A stretch of DNA of 64,000 nt from JACCXG01 sp963836735 (GCA_963836735.1 CAWIKP010000001.1:1-64000), one strand, 5' to 3'. Shown: positions 9,204-19,007, counted from the stretch's first letter. Made by a program: numbers and translations. The notes: generated by a model not told the origin, from the letters alone.

Positions 9204-10276
9204 GTCAGTCGCGGATATTGTACCGCCGTCTTTGCGCCGATCAGCACGTCGACGGTGTCCGGCCACGTGATGGTCTGGGCGAGGTGAAAGCCGTTCTGGC
9301 CGAGCTTTTCGGCGAGAGCACTGTCGTCCATCAGCTGCCTGATCGCCGCGGCCAGGGCTTCCGGGGTCGGCGCGACAACGAAGCCGCGCTCGCCATCGCC
9401 ATCGCCGACGAGCTCCGCCGGACCGCCGCTGTCCGTGCAGGTGACCACGGCCTTCCGCGAGGAGAACGCTTCTATGGTCACGAACCCGTAGTCCTCTTCG
9501 CGCGGCGGAAAACATACCGCCCGGCAATGGGCGAAATAGTGCAGCAGCTCCGGCTGTGAGACCGAACCGACCAGCTGCACTCGGTCGGCGAGATCCAGCT
9601 CCTTCACGAGGCCTTCGAGCCGCGTTCGCTCCTCACCGTCGCCGGCGATCACTGCCTTGATGCCCTCGCCGTCGGCCGTGGCCAGCGCGCGTATCAGCAG
9701 GTCGGCGCGCTTGAGCGGTGTCAGCCGCGACACCATGAACACGAAGTCGCCGTACCGATCGCAGTGATACGGCCGATGCGGCGCCGGCGGATACAGCACG
9801 CTGCCGCGCAGTTCGGGCCACATGGACATCCGCTTCAGGATCGTTTCCGACTGGACGAACAGCTTCGAGACGTTCCGCGTCAGCAGATAGCGGTCCGCGG
9901 CGTGAATCATCTGGCGGCGGATTCGTTCCTTCATCCTGCCGCGCGCGCTCAGGCCGGCGCTGAACCTGTCCCAGAGGTCGTAGTACTCGCGCATGGTGTG
10001 GTTCAGCCAGCACACGTGGTGACGGTGCCGGACCGCGTAGCTCGGAAACCTGAGGCTGATGACCTGATCGATCGGCCCGCGATCGCTCACGCCGAGGTCG
10101 GTGAGCCAGGTCGCCAGATACGCGCTGGCCTGACGGCCGAAGCGGTTCTGCGGCGTCACGATGATGTCGGCATGATGACCGGCATCGCGGAGCGCCGCGG
10201 TCAGCGCGCGTGCGATCACCAGATGGCCGCCCTCGGCCAGAGGCGGGCTCGAGGTGACGACCGCGATGCGCTTCAT
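9200..10276 (-). CDS. GT4-type glycosyltransferase
   Basis: A 358-residue GT-B fold glycosyltransferase acting in surface glycan assembly; donor and acceptor are unknown. The start MKRIAVVTSSPPLAEGGH is the N-terminal Rossmann strand with a glycine loop. The GT4 donor-binding half contains VSRLTPLKRADLLIRAL, VIAGDGEERTRLE and CFPPREEDYGFVTIEAFSSR, the last being the EX7E-type motif. The frame is intact. Both ends overlap neighbours by four bases (ATGA), so it is translationally coupled to the membrane protein upstream and ttcA downstream. Confidence 0.88.
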   Translation of the reverse strand: MKRIAVVTSSPPLAEGGHLVIARALTAALRDAGHHADIIVTPQNRFGRQASAYLATWLTDLGVSDRGPIDQVISLRFPSYAVRHRHHVCWLNHTMREYYDLWDRFSAGLSARGRMKERIRRQMIHAADRYLLTRNVSKLFVQSETILKRMSMWPELRGSVLYPPAPHRPYHCDRYGDFVFMVSRLTPLKRADLLIRALATADGEGIKAVIAGDGEERTRLEGLVKELDLADRVQLVGSVSQPELLHYFAHCRAVCFPPREEDYGFVTIEAFSSRKAVVTCTDSGGPAELVGDGDGERGFVVAPTPEALAAAIRQLMDDSALAEKLGQNGFHLAQTITWPDTVDVLIGAKTAVQYPRLT

Positions 10277-12184
10277 TCGATCAGGATGGGCTTCACGCGC
10301 ACGCCCAGGAACCGTGTGTCGGTCGAAGCTTCGTAGAAGATCGGCACGAACCCGCGATCGGCCGAGATCGAAAGCACCCAGACAGGCCACTGGCCCTGAT
10401 ACGGATAGCCCTCGCCCAGGTCGAAGGTGATCGTCTGCGGCTGGTCCGGCTGCAGAGAGACGCGCTGCGATCGCCGGCCCAGCCGGGCGACGGACGAGAC
10501 CGGCTCGGGTCCCGCGGAGAGCGTGAGCACGAGCTTCTTCATCGGCCGATCGGTCTTGATCAGGAGCTCCGCCTCCGATTGCGCCGCGCACCCAGAAGGT
10601 CTTGTCGGCGTCGCGATACGCGTTGTCGTCGAAGAAGTAAATCTGGAAGCCGGGATCGCGGTGATCGGGCGGATTGTCGCCATACCAGATCCGTACGCGA
10701 TCGCCCTGGTTGTTGATCGGCCAGTCGTAGACCAGCGTGAGCTCCGGCGGCAGCCAGCGGAACGGGCCGCTCTTCGCGTGATTGCCTGGCTGGCTCGAGG
10801 TGGTGAACGGGTTCAGGATCAACGGCGCGGTGAACAACGCCCCGACCGCCCAGGGCACCATCGCCAGGAGCGGCCGCGAGATCGGCGGGATGAGAAACAG
10901 GAACGCGCCATAGGCACCCATGAAGTAGCGGTTGCCCACCGATCCGCCGCCGCCATTCCAGGTGTAGGGCACGCTGATGATGAAGGTCAGGATCTGTCCG
11001 AGCGCAGCGGCGAACACGAAGTATTGCCACAGCGGCCGCCGCCGCGGTGCGGCCAGGAACGCAAGCAGCGCGAACACGGCCGGGAAGAAGTAGGGCACCA
11101 GCCCCGCGTACCTCCCGATGAAGAACCACGCGAAGTTGTGGGTCAGGTTGGTAAAGAAGACCGACTTGTTGAAGATGATGTGGCCGAGCGCTTCATCACG
11201 GGCCTTCTCCAGGCCGACTTCGAATCCGGACTTCGCCGTCTGGAACGGGAACTCCCAAACGAATGTGCGACGGTTCGAGCCGCCGCCCTGGTAGTTCCAG
11301 TCTCCCGAGATGGCCATGTTGATGGCGAAGAATCCCATCGTCACGGCAAGAAACACGAGGCTCGTCGCGATGGCGTGGCCGATCTTCCGGCGATAGAGCA
11401 GCCAGAGGACGATCGGCGGAAACAGGAGCGCGCTCCATGGCTTCGAGAAGGTCGCGACGCCGAGCAGCAGCGCGGCGACGAGATCGCTGCGACCCGTCAG
11501 CAGCCACTCGGTGCGGCGCGTCACGTGCGACAGCGGCACGACCTCCTTGTAAAGCCAGCAGAAATACGCGAACAGGCCCAGCGCGAAGTTGAACAGATCC
11601 GGCTCGATCCAGACGAAGTACACGGGAACGATGCTGACCAGGACGAACGCGCCCGCGAGCAGCGCCGCCGTCGACGCTGGCATGCGCGCGTGCAGGAACA
11701 GGAAGCTGCACAGCACCACCAGCGACATCAGGAGCGCGTTCAGCACGAGAAAGCCGTTGGTGCCGAACAGCTTCACGAACGGCATCGCGGCCAGCGGGTA
11801 GGCGAACGATTTGCCGAAGAACAGCCGGGACTGGTCCGGATCGTTCTGGGTCCGCAGCCACACGAACGGCGGCCGCCGCATCAGCCCGGCGTCGAGAATG
11901 TCGGTGCCCTTCTTGAGGAACACCCCGGACGGCCCGGACGGGAATTCCCGCCAGACCCGGACGAGGTCCTCCTTGTGATAGGTCAGGTCGCCATCTTCGG
12001 CGAGGCTGTGCCCCATCATGTAATAGGTCGCTTCGTCGCTATGGATGCCGTTCGAGACCCGCGGGAAATCGATCGAGACCGCCAGGCTGCCGTAGACGAT
12101 CAGGATTGCGGCCGCGAGGATCAGGCCCGGCTTGAACGAGGGCGCCACGTCCGGGGCCGGCGCCACCTCGACTTCGCGCGTCAT
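10273..12184 (-). CDS. polytopic membrane glycosyltransferase (GT-C-like)
   Basis: A membrane enzyme of about 635 residues with roughly ten hydrophobic spans. It has a short cytoplasmic start (MTREVEVAPAPDVAP), one helix, then an extracytoplasmic loop with NGIHSDEATYYMMGHSLAE. The acidic pair in this first loop is the position used by GT-C enzymes of the polyprenyl-phosphate sugar type. A soluble C-terminal domain follows. One indel near 10590 shifts the end into another frame, which then ends cleanly at 10273 with VKPILIE. It overlaps both neighbours by four bases. Confidence 0.75.
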
Positions 12185-13400
12185 GCCGGCACCTTGCTCG
12201 TGAGAAAGGAGAGGTCCGCGCCCAGGACGCCCCGGCGGTGAGTCGCTCGCGACACGCGATGCAGCAGTTCGTAGAGCCGCTGCATCTTGGCGACGAACGT
12301 GGCGATGTCGTACTGGTGGGCGCTGATCCGCGCCGCCTCCGACAGTCGCATGCCGTGTGGCCGGCTCGTCGATCAGTCGAACCATCGCCGATGCCAGCGC
12401 CGCGCGCGTCGCGTTTGGGGACGATCACCGCGTCGTGCTCGGGAGTGAGGACGTCGACCAGCCCGTCGGCGTCGGTGGCCACGATGGCCTTGCCCATCGC
12501 GAGCGCTTCGAACACCGTCAGCGGCGTGCCCTCCCAGAGCGAGGGAAACACGCTGACGTCGAAGGCCGAGACGACGCGCGCCACGTCACGCGCGAAACCG
12601 GCGAACCGGAATCGATCCCCGAGGCCCAGACGTCGGGCCTGCGCTTCCAGATCGCCGCGAAGCGGCCCTTCACCGAACAGGACGAAGCGCGCGCGCGGCC
12701 GCTCGTCGAGCACCAGCCTCGCGGCATCGACCAGGTAGTCGTTGCCTTTCGAATCGTGCAGCCGCGTCACGCTGCCAATCAGCAGCTCGTCGGGATGCAC
12801 GCCGAGCTCGGCACGCGCGCTCGCGATTTCCTCGGCGCTTCGCCGCCGGCTGAACTCCTCCATCGGCACGCCCAGGTACACCACCTTGACCTTGTCGGGT
12901 GGAAGCTGGCGCGCCTTGATCACGAACTCGGCGGTGCTCTGCGAGACCGCGAGCGCGATGTCCGTCTCCGGCTCGAGGACGGCGTCGGCGACTTTCTGGA
13001 ACCACGGCGTGTCGGTCAGGTTCGCGTGCTCGTGAAGGATCGTCGGGATCCGGCGCATGCCCGCGACAATCCGGCCGAACGTCGTGGCGCCGTATCCGTG
13101 GAGATGCAGGATGTCGATCTTCTTCCGACGAATCACCTTCATCAGCGCCGGCAGCGTCGTCGGATCGAACCTCGACTTCCCGAGGTAGGTGATGTCGATC
13201 CCCATCGACTCGAGGGTTTCCTCGGACAGGTCCTTCTTGCGCAGGCTGACGAGCGAGACGTTGTAGCGCTCGCGATCGAACCGCGGGATCATCCAGCTGA
13301 AGAGCCGCTTCACGCCGTGCATCCGCGACCCCTCCCAGCCGAGGTGATCGCAGACCTGCAGGACGTTCAACTTGCCGGTGGCGCTCGAAGGACCCGTCAC
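12181..13400 (-). CDS. GT4-type glycosyltransferase
   Basis: A glycosyltransferase of about 405 residues. After GTG 13400 the protein reads LNVLQVCDHLGWEGSRMHG. The C-terminal donor half contains GSVTRLHDSKGNDYLVDAA and FPSLWEGTPLTVFEALAMGK, with the EX7E motif. Near 12420 the frame changes; the end VLGADLSFLTSKVPA lies in another frame and its TGA overlaps the next start. GTG is preferred because it overlaps the acyltransferase stop (GTGA). Its neighbours point to a role in capsule, O-antigen or exopolysaccharide synthesis. Confidence 0.85.
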
Positions 13401-14134
13401 GGCGTGGCCACGGGCTCGCGCTGGCTGACGACCTTCGCTGGAACGCCGACGGCGATCGCGCCGGCAGGAACCGACTCCCGGACGACGGCGCCGGCGCCGA
13501 TCACGGCGCGATCGCCAATCGTCACGCCGTCGAGAATCTTGGCGCCCGCGCCAAGCCATGCCCCGTCGCCGATCGACACGCCGCTCGAGCGCCGCCCCTG
13601 CGCCAGCACCGCGACCGACGGATCGGAGAAGTCGTGATCGCCGCCAATCACGTAGCAGTAGGCCGCGACCAGGGTGTCGCGGCCGACGCGGACCCGGCTG
13701 GCCGAGAACACTTCGCAGTTGAAGCCGATGTTCGCCCCGTCCCCGAGCTCGATGCTCCCGTCCTTGCACGAGAGGATGGTGTTGCGACCGATGAACACGC
13801 CGTTGCCGATGGTGATGCCCTCGTTGCTCGATCCCTTGGCGTCGAGCAGACAGTTGTCGTCGACCACGACGTCGTTGCCGATGCGGATTTTCCCCGGGTG
13901 CCGCAGCACGACGTTCTGGCCAAAGACCACACCCCGGCCGCAGGCCCCGAGGAGCGACGGATACAGGACCTGACGCAGCGCCAGTCCGAGGGCGCCGGGC
14001 ACACTCTGCGACGCCAGCGTGATCAGCTCGTGCTTGACGAGCGCTCCCCATCCGGGACGGCCGACCACGAGCTGCGCGTATTTCTCGCGCGCCGAGGTTC
14101 GTCGATCGAAGAGCTGGTCCTGCGCGCGCATCAT
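13397..14134 (-). CDS. hexapeptide-repeat acyltransferase
   Basis: A 245-residue left-handed beta-helix acyltransferase. The repeat pattern is visible from residue 75 on (IRIGNDVVVDDNC, ITIGNGVFIGRNT, VSIGDGAWLGAGAKILDGV, VTIGDRAVIGAGAVV), with the likely catalytic histidine in GGDHDFSD. This class O-acetylates sugars of surface glycans. The frame is intact. It is the first gene of a coupled run (acyltransferase, GT4, membrane GT, GT4, ttcA), starting just downstream of a palindrome at 14140-14160. Confidence 0.88.
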   Translation of the reverse strand: MMRAQDQLFDRRTSAREKYAQLVVGRPGWGALVKHELITLASQSVPGALGLALRQVLYPSLLGACGRGVVFGQNVVLRHPGKIRIGNDVVVDDNCLLDAKGSSNEGITIGNGVFIGRNTILSCKDGSIELGDGANIGFNCEVFSASRVRVGRDTLVAAYCYVIGGDHDFSDPSVAVLAQGRRSSGVSIGDGAWLGAGAKILDGVTIGDRAVIGAGAVVRESVPAGAIAVGVPAKVVSQREPVATP

Positions 14135-14139
14135 AGGGG

Positions 14140-14160
14140 GACTGTCCGTGAGGGACAGTC
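14140..14160. repeat. palindrome GACTGTCC/GGACAGTC
   Basis: GACTGTCC (14140-14147) and GGACAGTC (14153-14160) form a perfect 8-base stem with a 5-base loop, five bases upstream of the acyltransferase start. On the minus strand it includes GTGACTGTCCC, also present in the palindrome at the rsgA start (63914-63943). Confidence 0.6.
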
Positions 14161-14176
14161 ACTGATAAATCCCTGC

Positions 14177-15798
14177 ATGTCCCGAAGAGCACCCCGCCCC
14201 GCCTTCGCCAAGGCTACGGCGGGCACGCCTCCCGCCGCCCGCAAGGCGAGAGCGCTGGACAGCCGCCGCGATTGTCCTGCTGGTCGTGCTCATCCGCTCG
14301 CTGGTCTTCGTCTTCTGGGAGCAGTCCTACTACGACTCCGATCAGGCGATCGTCGGCCTGATGGCCAAGCACCTGATCGAGGGCCGCGCCTTTCCGGTGT
14401 TCTTCTACGGCCAGACCTACATGCTCGGGGTCGAGGCGTATCTCGCCGCGCCCGTATTCCTCATTGCCGGGGTTTCCGTCGCGACGCTGAAGTTTCCGCT
14501 GCTGCTGATCAACCTCGGCGTCGCGCTGATGCTCCTGCGCACGCTGGAGCGCGAGGTCGGCCTGCGGCCGTACGTGGCGATGCTGCCGGTGCTGTTCTTC
14601 GCGGTGCCGGCGCCAGGAGTGACGGCCGAGATCCTCGCGCCCAACGGCGGCAACGTCGCGCCGTTCATGTACGCGGCGCTGATCTGGCTGACCCGCAACC
14701 GCCCGAACTGGTGCGGCTTCTTCTTCGGCCTCGGGTTCCTCCAGCGCGAGTTCACGCTCTATGCGATGCTCGCGCTGCTGGCGGTCGAGCTCATCTCCGG
14801 GCCACTGCGCACGCGCGAGGGCATCCGCCGCCGGCTGACGACGTTTCGCGCGGCGATCGAGGTCTGGCTGGTCGTCCACATCCTGAAGTCGGTACTCGTC
14901 GGCCGCCGGGCCCGGGACGCACATGGACGCGGTGATGCAGTCGGGAGAAAGCGCCGTCCAGTTCGCCCGGCGGTTCTGTACCGACCCGGCGATGATTCCG
15001 CGCGGCCTCACCAATCTCTTTTTCGAGCACTTTCCAGTGCTGTTCGGCACCCGCCCCATGGCCCTGAACGAGCTGGCGATCGAAAGCGCGAGCCGCCAGG
15101 GGTTCTCCGGCTCATGGATCATCCTCGCCTTGACGGCGGCCATTGCCATCGCCGCCGTCGCCCGGCACCTGTTCAGGGAGCGCCAGTGGAAGCCCGCCTA
15201 CACGTTCTGCGCCTACCTGGTCCTGACCGCGCTCCTTTCCGAGGCCGGCTACATCATCGGCCGCTGCGGCGGGCTGCACCACTTCACCCTGCGGTACGAA
15301 CTGCTCTCGGTGATCGGGTTCACCGGCCTCGGCGCGTGGTTCCTGGCGATCACGCCGCCAGGACGGCTGCGAACCACCTGGATGGCCCTGGCGGCAGGCG
15401 TCGTGCTGATTACGGCGATCCCCAGCGTACGGCTGCTGGTCGAATACGTGCGGCACGAGCCGGAGAATCCAAAGCGCCTGATCGTGCAGCACCTGGATGC
15501 CCGCGGCATCAAGTACGCGTTCGGCGACTACTGGCGTGCCTACCTGATCACGTTCATGACGAACGAGCGGATCATCGTCGCCGCCGACGACTTCCAGCGG
15601 ATCCGCGAGTACTCCGACATCGTCAAGGCTCACAAAGACGAGGCGGTACGCATCGCGCGCGAATTCTGCCCGGGAGGTAAGCCCGCGATGCAGGGGCTGT
15701 GGATTTGTCCTTACGAGCGGGTCGCGGAGACCGAGCCAGGCAACTCCCAACTCCCAACTCCCAACTCCCAAGGGAAATCGGTCGAAACACCGAAGTGA
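14177..15798 (+). CDS. polytopic membrane glycosyltransferase-like protein
   Basis: A multi-span membrane protein of about 540 residues. A positively charged N-terminus partly encoded by a REP-like sequence (RPAFAKATAGT) leads into a helix and then the loop WEQSYYDSDQAIVGLMAKHL, whose acidic residues resemble GT-C active sites. About nine further helices follow, then a soluble tail. Indels near 14258 and 14915 split it over three frames. The last residues, NSQLPTPNSQGKSVETPK, are encoded by the left arm and core of the inverted-repeat element at 15741-15885. The native stop therefore seems to have been replaced by the element. Confidence 0.7.
14198..14223. repeat. REP-like palindrome, copy 1
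   Basis: The sequence CCCGCCTTCGCC, AAGG, CTACGGCGGG has complementary ends. Its complement matches copies at 39039-39065 and 50149-50175 (consensus CGCCGTAGC, 5-7 bases, GCGAAGGCGG). It lies inside the first codons of a membrane protein and encodes part of its N-terminal extension. Confidence 0.65.
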
Positions 15799-15885
15799 AG
15801 GTCCCCCAACAGGCTTGTCGACGGACTTTCACCCCGTTGTACGAACCGTTCTCCTTGGGAGTTGGGAGTTGGAAGTTGGGAGTTG
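15741..15885. repeat. tandem-arm inverted-repeat element, copy A
   Basis: The left arm is four CAACTCC units plus CAA (31 bases, 15741-15771). The right arm is the exact complement (15855-15885) with one substitution. The 83-base core (15772-15854) can itself pair internally, for example GTGAAGGTCC with GGACTTTCAC. It fills the space between two convergent genes. The right arm ends directly before the minus-strand epimerase stop, and the plus-strand gene runs into it for its C-terminus. Copy B at 46281-46425 has the same 31-83-31 layout and a related core. Confidence 0.85.
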
Positions 15886-16872
15886 TCAAATCCATCCAGC
15901 TCCTTTGTACCAGTCGAGCGTCCGCCGTATCCCGTCTCTCAGCGACACCCGCGGCGCATAACCGAGCTCGCGGCGGGCGCGGGCGATATCGAACGCGCGC
16001 GACTTCGTGAAGAAGTCGACGCGGCGGCGATAGAGCGGGGGCTCGATCCCAAATGGGGCGCATATCGCTTCACAGGCCGCGCCGGCGACCCAGAATGGCC
16101 AGACCGGCAGGCGGCGCGTCGGAGGCTTCACACCAGCGACGTCCGCAATGATTCGAATCAACTCGTTGAGCGTCGTCACTTCCGCGCCGGCCAGGATGTA
16201 GGTCCGCCCTGCCGCGGCCGGTACTTCCCCGCACAGCCGAAACCCTTCGACCAGATCGTCGATATATGTGAGGTGGTAGAAGATCTCGCCCGATCCGAGA
16301 ACGAGGAACCGCCTTCGGGCCACGCCACGAAACAGCTTGAGCAGCCGGCGATCGCCGGGGCCGTAAATGCCGGTGGGCCGCGCGATCACGACCTCCACAC
16401 CGGTACTGGCCGCGGCTTCACGGGCAACGCGCTCGCCTTCGAGCTTCGTGACCTGATAGATGTCGCCGGGCTTCAGCGGGAGCATCCTCGTTCGCCGGCG
16501 GATGTTCGACGTCGCCATGAACACCAACGGTGCTGCAGTGCACGACCCGCTTCACGCCGGCGCGTGCCGCGGCCTCGATGACCGTCGCCACCGCACGGGC
16601 ATTTACCGCGCGGTATCGTCCTCCCGCAGCCCGGCCTGACGATAGATTGCGGCGATGTGATAGATGACCTCGGCACCGCTCGCGGCACGTTCGACTGCAT
16701 CCGCATCGCGAATGTCGCCCTTCGCCAGCGTGATGCCGTCGGTCTTCAGCGAGCCGGCGCGCCCCTCGTCACGAACGAGCGCCACCACCTCCCGGCCTTG
16801 CGCCGCCAGCTGCCGGGCGAGATGGCCGCCGGTGAAGCCGGTGGCGCCGGTCACCAGGACACGACAAATCAA
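15886..16872 (-). CDS. NAD-dependent epimerase/dehydratase (extended SDR)
   Basis: A sugar-nucleotide or related extended short-chain dehydrogenase. The N-terminal nucleotide-binding loop is VLVTGATGFTGGHLARQL. The catalytic YxxxK is YQVTKLEGE, and VVIARPTGIYGPGDRRLL is the usual substrate-binding block. The frame breaks at least twice between 16530 and 16630. No ATG is available before the glycine loop. TTG 16872 is the best start (reading M-I-C-R-V-L-V-T-G), with GGAGG seven bases upstream. Both the TTG and GGAGG come from a tandem-repeat arm at 16870-16900. Confidence 0.82.
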
Positions 16873-16900
16873 CTCCCAACCTCCAACTCCCAACTCCCAA
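16870..16900. repeat. single tandem arm (CAACTCC type)
   Basis: Four 7-base units plus CAA, with the same length and phase as the arms of copies A and B, but without a matching second arm nearby. One unit is changed to CAACCTC, which on the minus strand makes GGAGG seven bases before the TTG start of the epimerase. Confidence 0.75.
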
Positions 16901-16938
16901 GGCGCAATCGGATTTGACGGGCGGGCGGACAAGTGGCG

Positions 16939-17718
16939 TCATTGCGCTCCCGGCACTCTCTCCGCCAGAAGAGTGACCGGCGAGCCGAACAGTCCGCGCA
17001 GGCCTGTCCACTCGAGCGCCCCTTCGATCCGGCCCGTGGCCTTCGCCGATCCGAGCTGCTTGTGAAACGCAATCGGCAGCACGAACTGCTTGTGTGAATC
17101 AACGACCCGGAAGCCATTCGCCTTCAGCGTCTCGCGGATCTCGCGGTGGCCGAACACGCGGTAGGCCTCGACCCGCGCACCGAAGGCGTGAGCGATCCGG
17201 CGCCCGATCGACTGCAGCGCCGCGGCGCTCGACCGCGCTGGATAGTCCAGGACGACCCGATGACGGGCGGCGCGACAGAGCTCGGCGAGCGATTGGCGCC
17301 AGTCGGGCGTGTGCATCAGTACGCGCAGGCAGACAACCGCGTCGAACGACCGATCGGCCACGTTCAGGCCGTGAGCATCACCCTGGACGAACGTCACCGC
17401 CGCGCCAGCCTCGAGCGCGCGGCGCCGGGCCACCGCGAGCATCTCGGCCGATGCGTCGATGCCGGTGACAGTTGCGCCCCTTTTCGCCAGCGCGATCGCC
17501 GCGCGACCGGTGCCGGTGCCGACGTCGAGGATCGTCGTGCCGTTCAGCGGCGACAGGAACCCGGCGATCACCTGCTCCTGCGTGTCCGCCAGCAGGCGGC
17601 CGATCGGTCCGCCAAAGCGTGCGGCCTCGAAGGTCTCCGCCATGCGCGGGTCGGCGTAGGCCGCGTAGCTGTAGTGATCATCGCGGGCCGGCACGGGCGT
17701 CGAGGGATTCTCCGTCAC
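16939..17718 (-). CDS. class I SAM-dependent methyltransferase
   Basis: An intact 259-residue methyltransferase of the UbiE/Methyltransf_11 type. Motif I is TILDVGTGTGRAAIALAKRG (around residues 63-82), followed by VTGIDASAEML and the post-I acidic block FVQGDAHGL. The substrate is unknown. Its start overlaps the stop of the upstream glycosyltransferase (ATGA), so methylation of a glycan or lipid carrier in this cluster is plausible, though inferred only from position. Confidence 0.85.
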   Translation of the reverse strand: MTENPSTPVPARDDHYSYAAYADPRMAETFEAARFGGPIGRLLADTQEQVIAGFLSPLNGTTILDVGTGTGRAAIALAKRGATVTGIDASAEMLAVARRRALEAGAAVTFVQGDAHGLNVADRSFDAVVCLRVLMHTPDWRQSLAELCRAARHRVVLDYPARSSAAALQSIGRRIAHAFGARVEAYRVFGHREIRETLKANGFRVVDSHKQFVLPIAFHKQLGSAKATGRIEGALEWTGLRGLFGSPVTLLAERVPGAQ

Positions 17719-18911
17719 GCCACGCCTCCGACGACTTCAGGCGTGCCGTCGGTCAGGAGCGCGAGCGCCTGACGGGTGCGTGTCAGGTACGCGTCGTAGC
17801 TGTATTTCGTCTCCGCCAGCTGCCGGGCGCGTGCGCCGACCGTGCGGGCGCGCGCCGGATCCGACAGAGCATCGAGAATCGCCGCGCCGAATCCTTCGGG
17901 CGTCGCCTCGGACAGGAACGCCACCGCATCATCGAGCACCTGCGTATGCGTCAGCAGCCGCGTGGCGACGATTGGCCGGCCCGAGCGAAGGTATTGATAA
18001 ATCTTCAGGGGCGTGTTGGTGCCGGTGCTCCGCGGAGAGACGAGGACATCGGCGGCATCGAGAAAGGCCGGGATCTCCTCGGCGGGACGCTGACCCGCGA
18101 AGATCACCGCGTCGGCAAGGCCCGCCGCGCGGGCCGCGGCGTGGGCCGCGTCGATCTGATCGGGACGCCCGCCTGCCAGAACCACGCGGACCTCAGGCCT
18201 GCGCTGCGCCACGTACACCGCCGCGCCGAACAGCAGGTCGAGGCCCTGATAGGCCTCGAACGTTCCGGTGTACAGCACGATCGGTGTGGTCCCGGACAAG
18301 CCGAGCTCCCGCCGGATCCGCTCGCCCGACCCGGCGACCGGCGTGTCGCCGGACCCTGGAGAGTTCTCGATGAGGACCGTCGGCACCACGCGGTCGATCG
18401 CCCTCACCGTTTCCTCGAGGTGCGGGCAAATCACGATCACGACACGCGATCGGCGGATCACGAACCGCTCCAGCACTTCGAAGATCCGCCGGAGCACGCG
18501 GGAACGGCTGAAGGCGAAGTTGGTCAGCTGCTGGGGCAGGCTCGAGTGCATGTCGTACAAATGCGGAATCCCGAGCGCCGCCGCCAGGACCACCCCGATG
18601 AAACTGCCTTCCTCGTGAGAGTGGACGGCGTCGTACCGCTCGCTGATGGCCCGGCGGATCACCGTGAGGGTCAGCAGCGCGTCGAGCGGGATCTTGGTGA
18701 GCGAGGGGCCAATCCGTACCTCCCGGACAAGGGGCGGGCGCATGGAGCGAAACACCCGCAGACCCGGGATCGACACGTCCTTTCCGAACGGATACGTCAC
18801 CAGATCGACGGTGTGCCCAAGCTCGACCAGAGCGCGGATACGATGGAATTCGCTGAACGGGGTGCCCCTCGGCTCGAAGAAGGGCTCCGGAGCGATCATC
18901 AGGATTTTCAC
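17715..18911 (-). CDS. GT4-type glycosyltransferase
   Basis: A 398-residue GT-B glycosyltransferase. The start MKILMIAPEPFFEPRGTPFS has the GTP/GGT loop of the acceptor domain. The donor domain contains VLYTGTFEAYQGLDLLFGA and SPRSTGTNTPLKIYQYLRSG, the latter placing the catalytic acidic residue region. The frame is intact. The GTG start at 18911 lies 18 bases after a TAGAAT hexamer (minus strand, 18935-18930). It is first in a run with the methyltransferase and epimerase. Confidence 0.88.
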   Translation of the reverse strand: MKILMIAPEPFFEPRGTPFSEFHRIRALVELGHTVDLVTYPFGKDVSIPGLRVFRSMRPPLVREVRIGPSLTKIPLDALLTLTVIRRAISERYDAVHSHEEGSFIGVVLAAALGIPHLYDMHSSLPQQLTNFAFSRSRVLRRIFEVLERFVIRRSRVVIVICPHLEETVRAIDRVVPTVLIENSPGSGDTPVAGSGERIRRELGLSGTTPIVLYTGTFEAYQGLDLLFGAAVYVAQRRPEVRVVLAGGRPDQIDAAHAAARAAGLADAVIFAGQRPAEEIPAFLDAADVLVSPRSTGTNTPLKIYQYLRSGRPIVATRLLTHTQVLDDAVAFLSEATPEGFGAAILDALSDPARARTVGARARQLAETKYSYDAYLTRTRQALALLTDGTPEVVGGVA

Positions 18912-19007
18912 GGTGCGGCTAAGTGGAAAATTCTACGGGATGGGTCCCGGGAGGTCAACGTAACTCTTGCAGATTGCGACGTTTAGAGGTATCCTTTCTA
19001 CTTCTAC

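Noticed and set aside
9200..12385. A single 1061-residue fusion of membrane protein and GT4
   Set aside because: An indel near 10590 joins the two frames artificially; the membrane protein has its own C-terminus ending at 10273, with an ATGA overlap to the GT4 start.
14105..15149. Minus-strand frame opposite the membrane protein at 14177-15798
   Set aside because: Low-complexity charged composition and complete overlap with a recognisable membrane protein on the other strand.
15772..15854. Integron attC site
   Set aside because: The arms and core lack the paired GTTRRRY/RYYYAAC sites in the right places, there is no integrase, and the elements are dispersed singly rather than in a cassette array.
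15741..15885. CRISPR array
   Set aside because: The repeats are contiguous 7-base units without spacers, arranged as two inverted arms; no cas genes are near.
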